Positions 55,016 through 64,000 of a DNA stretch of 64,000 nucleotides are shown piece after piece. This stretch comes from Tretioscincus oriximinensis. Lineage: Eukaryota; Chordata; Lepidosauria; Squamata; Gymnophthalmidae. Made by a program: the position numbers and the translations under genes. Position 1 is the stretch's first letter, and the number at the start of each line of letters is the position of its first letter. The stretch is taken from NCBI GenBank assembly GCA_022410635.1, contig JAJVDF010000280.1, positions 416,006 through 480,005 of the forward strand, in the 5' to 3' direction. Below the pieces are notes generated by a model, which saw only the letters and a list, made by a program, of their open reading frames with translations, did no database searches and was not told where the DNA came from.

Positions 55016-57264
55016 AATGAATAAGAAATGGAGAAAATTGTGGCAAGATTTCAAAAATTGTTTCTGGTACACTACCAAAGAAGCCCTTGTTGTCTGGTAG
55101 CCCACATTTCAAGGAAATGTCAACATTCTATAAAGATCTGGCATTTCCTCGTTCATGATATTTGGCGTGTTCCTTTTGAAATTAGGCAAACTGAAAAGAG
55201 AAGTCGGTTTTGTGATCTCTTCATGCTGAGGCTACGTCTACAGGAAGATCTGAATACCTCAATCAACAAAATTGTGCAGCATGAATGGTCAGGTAAATAT
55301 GTAATATTACTGTAACAGAAACATAAACAAACAGTCTCGCTCTAATTGAGTTAGCAAATTATTTAGTTCTCCCTTTGTTTACATTTTTGGCAGTGGCCCT
55401 TGCAGTACTGTTCTTGTCTACAATGGTTTTTAAGGTTTCAACCTCACTTGTAGTTTTGAGGTTATTATGCTGTGTTCCAAAGCTCCCTTTGAATCTAAGA
55501 TTTGAATATAGCTTCGAGATCTTTCTTCAGAGGAGCTGATTTCTAGCAGAATCAAATGTGATTGTTGATTCCTAGACTTTTCTACCCAATCAACAAACAA
55601 CACTCTTATGAAATGTGTGACATAGTCTAGAACATTATTAGTTGCACTTGACTCTTCTAGAAGTTGGATCTTATGAAGAAAGATGTCATAGTTATATCCA
55701 TAAACTCAGATTTAAAGAACTGCGGAACACATGGCATACCATAATAATCCAAAATGGAATAGGTGGTTACTAGTAATGACAATAATTTTAATCTAAGAAA
55801 AAAAAACATAGATTGAACTGTAGCAGTAATACTGCTCCAGTTCAGGGTTTTTACAAGTACTATTAAGTCCAAAATCACCACCTAGCATTAGTTATAGGGT
55901 TAAATTTATAGCTATAATAACGTACAGTTTTTTCCTTCTTAAGAACCTGATGTAAGAATATGAGACCTTCAGGAAAAACTATTGAGGCACATGGGTTTTA
56001 TTAACTGGTTCCTCACCTATACTTCCTAGATACTTCAGTGTCTTTTCCGTTGAGTCCTAGAGTGGACCAGTCTGCAATTAACTGAAGGTATTCTGAGTTG
56101 GAGTCAGAAATGGATCTGCTCTCAATAGGTACTTTCTGCTTAAAGGTAGCTATCAGGTAGTAAATTTTGTCATCTTTTTTGTATTCATTATGCAGTATCT
56201 GGAAATTCTGTCATGCTCTGCTGCATGCAATTCTGCTGCATGGCCCTTTAATTTTTGAGAAGGGAGGAAGGTGGAGGGCTCCTGAATTTCCATGAATTTA
56301 CTGGGTTGTTCCTATGTTTTAGAATTTTCTGCTTTAATTTTTTGCAGATGGTACTGGTAAAATTTGCTGAGAGAGAGAAGTCAGAAAGAGGAGTATTTAT
56401 ACTTTGAAGAGATATTTCCAACCTTGATGAGCTTATCTCAAACAAGATAAACCCAGGAAACTAATCGTGAAAGTTTTGTCCATTTGATTGGTCACACACA
56501 GAGTCAAACATACAGTTTTAGAGTTCTCCACCTTCAAGGACATATTTGAACCATATTTTTGCAACTTGAATTGCATGATTTATACAGGCACCAAGAGATG
56601 GAGATTGATTTCTGCTCTGAGGCTTCCATGTTGCAGTGGTTGTTGAAAGTTTTAAAAAGATAAAAGATAGTTAGAAGTACAACCATTCTTCACTATTAGC
56701 CAGGCTGACAAGGACAGATGAGAACTAGAGAAAAGCTGAGCTGGTTTAATCATGATGCTGTCCTCACCTGTGTCCCTCAGCCTTGAAGTCTTGTATGGGT
56801 AGCAGCAGAACATTTAGGCTAACAGCACCTGTACAAAATCTCAGAAAGATTCCCTAATTGCTCCCCTGAATTTTGTTTGCAGTTAAAAGACAGGTGCCTT
56901 TCAGAATGGGAAATCTCACTCTATGAGCCACCAGCTATTTACTTGTTTGTTTGTACGTACTTATACCTTGCCCTATGCCCTTCAAATTAGCTGCTTTGTT
57001 GCGGAAGTTTCTTTATTCGTCACAAAAGCCAACTGCAAAGCTTTGCTTTACTGCAGTGAGAAGCTACCTTTTTGGATAGAGAACTGGACATCTGGGAACC
57101 TCCTAGCACAATGCATGTGAAGGCTCTAGATTGGCTACCCTTCCCTTCTCTTGTACATCTAAGCTCCAACAAGTAAACAAAGAGCACATGTTATGCCTTG
57201 AGCTCTTGCTGCTTCTGCCTACTGCTACTTTTTTTTAACATCAGCAGAGAGAATGCTGTAATGA

Positions 57265-57450
57265 AGTCAGAAAAGAGGTACTATCTGCACTCCTCCATGA
57301 AGCCAGCTGGGTGACCATGGGCTAATCACAGGGGTGTTTTGGGGTCCCGTAGCACCATCTACTTCATAAGGTGTCCATTGTGAAGAGAATGTTATGCACG
57401 CTGTTTTGATTCTTTTTGGGTTGAGAAAAACTAACTCTCCTCCTCTACCT
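57265..57450 (+). mobile_element. tRNA-derived SINE, 5' truncated
   Basis: CTGCACTCCTCCATGAAGCC, AGCTGGGTGACCATGGGCTA, ATAAGGTGTCCATTGTGAAG and a CTCCTCCTCT tail. Confidence 0.7.
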
Positions 57451-58254
57451 TTAGTGAGTTCCTAAAATGGATTAATAAACCGGTGCTTAAAGGGCAAGGT
57501 CTTGCTAATAGGTTGCAGGATAATCGGTTGGGGATCCTAGTAGGAGCCATAGATGGTAAGACAAGGAATTGGATGAAGGACCCGTTATTGGTTCTTTACA
57601 AAGTTAAGGTTACCAATGAAGGACACAATACTGTATTTTTAGTCCTTATCAATAAGCATGGAGTAACTTTGGTCCTAAAGAAAATAATATAGATGTGCAT
57701 TTTTGTAAAGAATTTGAAAAGTAGGATTATTTAGTAAATTTTAGAGCATATAGAAAATCCCTACAAAAATCAATTTATTGTCAAATATTGCCTGGCTGCA
57801 AAAGCAAGGAGTTGATAATAATATCCTTAAAAATTTAAAATGTTGCCAAGCTTCAAAAGACCTTTAATATCAGCAGCCAAACCTTATATAGTGTGTTATA
57901 AATTGAAGGAACAAGCAGAACAACCTTGTGTGGATTATAAAAATCATAGAAGCATATGCAAGATAATGTACTTTTGTGAAGTTTACCTTTGTAGGCTTGG
58001 GATTGACATAATAATAGCAAGAAAGTTCTGCTATTTCTACTGGGCTTTGGGAGACACCATGAAGCAAGACAAACCCTGTGGGTAACATTATATATTGCTT
58101 TCTCTGTCAACCTGAAGAAATATGGTTTTGTCAGAAGCAATAGGACAAAGGTCTTAGATGAAGTAAAACACATTTTAAGGGCACATCAGTCCTCTCTGCT
58201 TTGTAACCTTCTATCTCATAAAGTTAGAAAAAAGTATGAGAATTTTCTCTTGCA

Positions 58255-58371
58255 ATGACCACAGTTATTTTGCAATAGGTGCAGCATATAATTATCGTGC
58301 TCCCTGCTTAAATTTCCTCTTTTACATGTCCATTAAAGATACAGTGCTCCTCCTCTTTCCTGGTAACTCTA
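58255..58371. mobile_element. Family D hairpin element, right half
   Basis: GCAATAGGTGCAGCATATAA, TTAAATTTCCTCTTTTACAT, CCATTAAAGATACAGTGCTC, CTTTCCTGGTAACTC. Confidence 0.65.
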
Positions 58372-59101
58372 CTGTATTAAACACAGCATAATTTGTAACA
58401 GTGGTGCTTTAACTTCAACATTCATTTATAGATAACTAATATCTAAAGGAATGCCTTCTTCCATATCAACCTGCCAGAGAAAGCCCTGCTGTTTGCCACC
58501 GCTTTTGGTAGCAGTGGGAATACGAAATAGGGCCTTTTCACTGGCAGCCTCCAGACTGAGATGTGCCTCTCTAAAATCGCCATCACTGTAATCATTTAGA
58601 AAAGAAGATCCAGTTATTTAACTTTGCATTTGGATGAAGTAAGTGCTTTTCCTCCCCCCACTTTCAGGCACTGAATATTATGTTTTTATTTGAAGAAAAA
58701 GCAGCAGAATTGGAACACAGCCACAAATTGCAGTCCATTGACAAAGGATCCAATAGAGCAACGCTTTCCTGGCACGCTACACATATTATAACACTACTTA
58801 ATACTCCAGCCTCTTTAAGGCACTCCTGGACTCATCTTCTGTGGACTTTTACCTAGTTGCATCTCTTTCCTTCAGGCCCTTCCCTATTGAGCTGTCCTTG
58901 ACTTGAATAATCACCTACACCCACATTTACATTTCTGTTGTTACTTCCTGCATTTAGATATAGCCTTCCCTATATCTAAGACAGTTGTTTCCTAGCATCT
59001 GAAGAAGTAGACTTATCTTGCTAGATTTTCTGAACCAATACTAACAGCATAAATAGATCATTTGGGATTTTCTTCAACTTTTGATAAAAGAACATTGTTG
59101 C

Positions 59102-59645
59102 CCTGTCCCCACTGAATCTTACTATGGGTTATATTTCAGTACAAAGCTTGGCCATCCACATCCTCATTTGGGGCCTGCCATAGTTTACACTAGAATGTAG
59201 ATGATAGGCTCCTATTCTGACATACTGCCTAGGCTGACCAGATGACCCCTTTTTTNGGGGGAACCCGGTTTTGGGGTGTCTACCCTGCCCTCCCGGAGGT
59301 CACTGTTTCCCCAGTTTTTGCTGAGGATAAAAAAATTAAAACAAAATTCACAGTACCACCACTAGGGAGCTCTGGCATCTGGGGCCAGCTCCTGAAGGTA
59401 CCTTCCCCTTTGTAAAAAAAAAAAGTTCTGATGCACTCCAAAAATTCTCACACACTTAAAAAAATTCTCACATGCTTCACAGATTTCTCGGGTGGGAATT
59501 TTGGAAGGGAATGCATGTTGGTGGGTAATTTGCATATTCATGAATATGCAAATTATCATGAATATTAATTACCCTGGTTTATGCCTCAGAAAATCTGGTC
59601 AGTCTACATGATATACCCAGAATACAGCTCAGTGGGGATAGGGCC
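59102..59645. mobile_element. Family B element split by a family C element
   Basis: B left part (CAAAGCTTGGCCATCCACAT, GGGGCCTGCCATAG, TTTACACTAGAATGTAG, GGCTCCTATTCTG) ends near 59228. B resumes at 59608 with GATATACCCAGAATACAGC, then TCAGTGGGGATAGGGCC. The join reconstructs the usual B order, so C inserted into an existing B copy. Confidence 0.8.
59230..59606. mobile_element. Hairpin element family C, longest copy (377 bp)
   Basis: TAGGCTGACCAGATGACCCC at left and AAATCTGGTCAGTCTA at right, with TTTTTGCTGAGG and GCCTCAG inside. About twice the size of the other C copies. The extra sequence includes a 30-bp perfect palindrome at 59526-59555. Confidence 0.8.
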
Positions 59646-60369
59646 TACATAATAAACTGGTTTGGTTGTTTCTTCTTCCTCAAGAATTAGATGCGTATCA
59701 TGTCTTGCTTATCAAACCAAACCTTCTAAAAGATCCTGTGGCTGCTCTAAGAACATGCTCTAAGAGTGCCGCTCCTGGAACCCAATTCAAGATAAAGGGA
59801 GTTGAATTACTTAGGCCTGAAATATTTTGAGCAATCTTTTCCAGTAGAAATATGCTAAATTACTAAGGCGGTGACTGAGCAGTCCTCAGTTCTGAAGACA
59901 GGTCTGAAAACAAGAAGAAACTTTATTGCCTGCGCTCAGACTGTTCTAGTGCGTGGTTGGAAACATTGTTCAAAACTGATTATGCAGAATTTGTATAATT
60001 TTATAATTAATGAGATTGCAATGTAATTTTTCATTTGTAGAATTAATGATCCGGAGAATAATCAGATTGTAAACAGAAATAGTTAACAGTTAAAAACTAT
60101 TTAGGGGCAAAAATAGAGTGAAGCGACAAAATTAAGATTGAGATACATTTTTCAGATGTGAGCCCCTCAGTGAGGATTGAATATGATTTTAAATAAGGGT
60201 GAGGAAGGGATAAAAAGGGCAGAAAATGTTGGAAACAATGTAGATGTTTGAAAGTGAATGGTATGTTTCTTAAAGAGAAAGTATCTTTAATAAAAAACAA
60301 AACAAAACCAGAACTTATTCAAATCCAATTTTTCTGTTTTTCAGATTTGATTTATAGCCCACACATGTG

Positions 60370-60460
60370 TCTCTAAAATCTGCTGCAGAGGCTTTGTTCT
60401 GACATCTACTTTCTCTTTTTCAGGACTGAAGAGTGATTAAAAGTATGTGTGGGACCAGCA
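60370..60460. mobile_element. Family G fragment
   Basis: TTTTTCAGGACTGAAGAGTG and ATTAAAAGTATGTGTGGGAC match the right half of family G. Confidence 0.5.
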
Positions 60461-61379
60461 TGATGGCACTATATTCAGAAGCTAACTGGCTCAAGGTAAT
60501 TAACAGAAAATCAGATAAGTGGCAAAACTATAGAATAAAACAGATAATTGTTTGAAAATCTTGATAATGCAACTAACTAAAAGCAAAAATACAAACCCTA
60601 ATGCAGCAAAAGACAGAGAAAAGAATGAAAGACCAGGTAAAAGAGTACATCGTAGCCAGGTGCCTACTGAGCTTCGGCTGGGAGGCCTTTCAATTGCTTG
60701 AGATCCACCACTGGAAAGACCCTGTGACATGTTATTCCCTACTACACAACCAGTTGGAGCTTCCCTGCTGATTAAACATTCAGGTGGTTCTTCATCTAAG
60801 AAGGGAAGCCATTGAGAAGAGGGCTGTAGCTAATAATATAAAGCTTTGGGGGAAAGGAAGGGGGAAAGAGTTGTTTTGATAGAAACAAATGCCAGATTTA
60901 CCACAAAGTCCACATTTTGTGTGCTTGATATGTCTACTAAGATTGAAGTGCCATTTTCACTTATGTGTGGATTTCATCCTGTACAACAATATACAAATTC
61001 CTTTCACATCCAATCAAAGGTTTTTAGGGGGGGAAATCAAATTGGAGGTTTGTTTAGCATTGTTTTAGGAAAGAGATAAGGACAAAAATAGAGCTGTCAA
61101 GGTATTTGAAGAGTTTGACCAAGAAAAGGAAATTCAAGTAGACTGGGACAAAGAATGTGGAAGGGGATACTGAAATCAGTGTGATAAGGAAGCTGTGTGG
61201 CATAAAATTAGAATAACACTTTGGACATATATAAAGATGAAGTAGAGATGTTTGTAGGCACAATGATTTATCACAGCAAAGGCTCCAGTGTCTGACATAA
61301 AACATTCTGGCTCGTTATGGAGCACATATTGGGGTCCAGAAAGAGGAAAGATGGAACTCAGAATTTGATGGGTCATGGA

Positions 61380-61560
61380 CTATATAGACTGCTTTGGGCA
61401 TCATTTGGGATGATTATGCCATGACCTAGAAGTCTGTCATCATATGCTAATACAGACTATGACAAGATCAAGGCTGGGACCATTTATTCTCATTATCATG
61501 TGGATGGCAATCTCCTGCTCTAGGATTTAATTCAAAATATTTCCCAGTGCAGAAAGGGCC
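61380..61560. mobile_element. Hairpin element family B, degenerate
   Basis: GCTAATACAGACTATGACAA, ATCATGTGGATGGCAATCTC, CTGCTCTAGGATTT and AGTGCAGAAAGGGCC, in B order. Confidence 0.55.
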
Positions 61561-63409
61561 TAAAAAGCAAGAGTAAGCCACAATGAAACTTGAATGCACT
61601 GTACTGAGGGTAGATCTTGGTAGAAACTCACTCTTGAGGTGTGTCTGACAGCACAGTTTGTGACTTCACCAGGCTTCTTTGGTGCCTGCTCCCCTTGGTC
61701 ATGGAATACTTTTAACTGGTCCAAGATTTGTTTAGAGACACAAAAATAGGCCATGGTTTTGTAAGAAATAGCTGAACCCACAAACAACACAATCCTAAAT
61801 GATTAGTGGCAGTTGTTATGATCCTTTATAGCTATTTAGTAAAAAGGTTCAATAAATGTTTATTTTGAGAAAAGCATAAGATATTGTACTTCTAGTTTGC
61901 TCCATAGCCAATGTCTCTCTTTGGGGACTTTTAAATATTTTCTTTCGTTTTATCCTCCAGATGTCCTTGCCTTTGTAAAGCTCAATATTTTTTTTTTGCA
62001 AAGCTCAAGATTTCTATAGCGATTTCAGTGAAGAGATCCATTGCTTACTTTCAGCTTACAGGCTTAGGAAGCTATAAGGGATATACCCACAGAGGGCAGG
62101 AAAAAGGGAGAAAATTCTATGTTTTTTAAAATGCTAGAAATCTTGGTGATCAATTATAGTCAAATCATAAACATTCATATGCTCCTTGCTCTGAAAGCTT
62201 TCAGTTTGGAGGCTTGTTGGAATTCTTCTGTCTCGTTCTTTATATTCTCTGTCATCTTCTTTTAATTTTCTCCTTTTTCAGTCAAAAATATGGAGTCACT
62301 CAAAGGTTGATTTGCGCAGAAGTAAAATACGTGAAAGTGTGAGGTTATTTGGTTGAAAGTGCTTTATATTTCTCAGATTTGTACAGTACTTCTAAGATTG
62401 CTTTTTGCATACAAGGGTAATTATTAGGAAGCAGTATAATCAGCTTTGCAGTCTACAATGAAGACACAAAACAATTACATAATTAGATCAGGATTTTCGT
62501 ATTTAAAAAGTATGAGTCAGCCAATATCCGTTCTTAAAAAATAGTTTCTGATGTGACATGTTTTTACATTTTTGTGTATGGCAAAGATGTTTTTCTAACT
62601 TTGTGAGGTGAAGAATCTACGATTCTCTTTGTTTTTTAACAAGATAAAAGTAATAAAATCGAGTAATAAAAATGTATTTCTGAAAAATATATGAATCAAA
62701 GTGAGGTTCAGTATGTTGCTTGAGAGATTGGATTTAATCCAGATTTGCTAATTTGTGGTTCATATCTTCTTTGTACTGTTCATTTATCGCGTCTTAAGCT
62801 CCTGATTCTCAGCAATTCAAAATGTAGGATTGGTAAGGATTACTTAGTTTAGTGCTTTAAACTCTGCAATTTGGGGGTTTCTTCGATTAGAAATATTCCT
62901 TCTTACAAACAAGACAGTATTTGGACACTATTTTGGTATAATGTTGTAGCAAATATACAGTATTTAGAAACATCAGTGAATAACTTACACATCATTAGTT
63001 ATTTAAAAACTTTAGAAACTTCTACTTGTCAGAAAAAAATGTGCCCACATAAAGTGCAAGCAGAAATCAGCAGCAATGAACTGAAGAAACCTTTAAATGA
63101 AAGAAAGTTAAAACCAATTATATCTGTATTCATATATCTGAGTTGTCATATAAACAATCAAGGGATGGTAAAGTAAGCAGTTGGAGCCCTTGAAAGAATT
63201 ATCTTGGAAAAAAAAAGATGTTTTAGAAAGAAAGTGTAAACAAAAATATATAAATAATGTTTTGGAGACTGCAGAGCAACATGCAGTTTAATATGACACA
63301 TGTTCACATGATACCGTTCTAATTATGTTAGCATTTACATTGGTGCTGTATTTTGTACAGTTTGATAAGCTCATTATAATTGAGCTACTATTGAGTTCTT
63401 CCCCTCCTC

Positions 63410-63447
63410 CCCCCCAAAAAAAGAAGAAAAAAGAAAAGAAAAGAAAT
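63410..63447. repeat. Purine-rich (AAAAG)n tract
   Basis: A run of A with interspersed G: AAGAAGAAAAAAGAAAAG and similar. Confidence 0.9.
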
Positions 63448-64000
63448 ACCTTCACCCAAGAATGACTTTGGAATGACTTTATTAGCTGGACAGTTGTCCT
63501 GGAGGCTTCATAAAACGTAATTGTGATTAAGCACAGCTAGTGTGGCTGGTATAGGAGTTATGACCAATAATAAGGTATTGACATTTATGTGGGTATGTTT
63601 TTCTAACCCCTGAGTCTTTTATCTATTGCTGTTATAGTTGCCAATGGTTTTATATACTTGTTTAATGTTTGTAAGAAAAAGAGCATAGCCAGATTAATAA
63701 ATTGGAACACAAAATGCGAGAGCATGCTGATAAAAAATCAAATCCCTGAACACATGGTTAGTATTTTGATAGTTTGTTCTGCAAGGAAAAATCAAATGTA
63801 CGATATATTTTGTATAACTTTGGCTTTGTATAAATTTGGTAATATCCATCAGCCCATAATGCTGAAGACATTGCATTTTAATGTCTTCTATAATCACATG
63901 TTTTTGTCACAAAGGTTTATTAAATTTTTCATATTATGTCATTTGACAGGTTCTGATTTAAACCTTCTTTTAAACAGTTTTTACATTTGCCCTGATGTTT

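Larger units (their letters stand above)
43513..64000. other. SHOX2 3' flanking region, second part
   Basis: No protein-coding match and no exon with supporting splice sites. It holds a short hairpin (43691), degenerate SINEs (44205, 52480, 54225, 57265), B (44920, 59102, 61380), a triplet repeat (45177), F (46677, 48815), G (46890, 60370), C (48395, 59230), A (49013), LINE tails (46345, 51885, 54960) and D (58255). 45340-46340, 47030-48390, 49160-50050, 52710-54030, 55020-57260, 57460-58250 and 61560-64000 show nothing recognisable. A poly-purine tract lies at about 63410-63447. Confidence 0.65.

Overview
This is vertebrate genomic DNA, almost certainly from a non-avian reptile and most likely a squamate such as a lizard or gecko. 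Two genes identify the locus. SHOX2 (short-stature homeobox 2) lies on the + strand in five coding exons between 12952 and 29914. The start-codon exon of RSRC1 (arginine/serine-rich coiled-coil 1) lies on the - strand at 6483-6302. The two genes are head to head about 4.5 kb apart, the arrangement known at mammalian 3q25. The squamate assignment is inference from the interspersed repeats: tRNA-derived SINEs of the GTTTGGTGTAGTGGTTA type, LINE tails resembling CCCTGAGATCTTCGGGTATA, and very many short hairpin elements. I cannot name the species.

Layout. 1-6301 is RSRC1 intron with repeats. 6302-6483 is the first coding exon of RSRC1. A CpG-rich block at about 7800-8340 probably holds the RSRC1 promoter and a non-coding first exon. 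8341-12355 is intergenic, with possible conserved stretches and several transposon copies. 12357-12951 is the SHOX2 promoter and 5' UTR: a palindromic homeodomain site, a G-rich tract, a TATA box at 12656, an initiator at 12685 and an upstream ORF at 12848. The SHOX2 coding exons are 12952-13264, 18301-18509, 24408-24465, 24809-24897 and 29615-29914, giving 322 residues, or 310 if an internal acceptor in exon 5 is used. The 3' UTR runs to about 31.2 kb. From there to 64000 I see no gene; the region matches the gene-poor flank expected downstream of SHOX2.

Repeats. The window is unusually rich in short (80-200 bp) elements whose two halves are reverse complements. I separate them as A (about 145 bp, TTCCACTATAACTGGATATT core, 8 copies), B (about 160 bp, CTATGGCAGGCC core, 18 copies counting degenerate ones), C (TAGGCTGACCAGA ends), D (GGTTACCA ends, internal GCAGGTGCAGC), E (AGACTAAC / AGTAGACTTATC type), F (ACTTTGCTGATG / CTGAAAGTGGACTGA) and G (ACTGAAGAAGGTTTAAA). 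A and B share the end GGCTGCATCCACAC although their interiors differ. Labels A-G are mine; I could not check them against a repeat library. They account for much of the intron expansion of SHOX2, especially a cluster in intron 1 (13.8-17.1 kb).

The most noteworthy gene-level features are a GC-AG intron 4 with a competing GT donor 4 nt downstream, an alternative acceptor 36 nt inside exon 5, an out-of-frame uORF overlapping the SHOX2 start, and a 19-bp homeodomain palindrome upstream of the TATA box. I found no new multi-gene system; the novelty here is in the repeat families and in splicing and regulatory detail.
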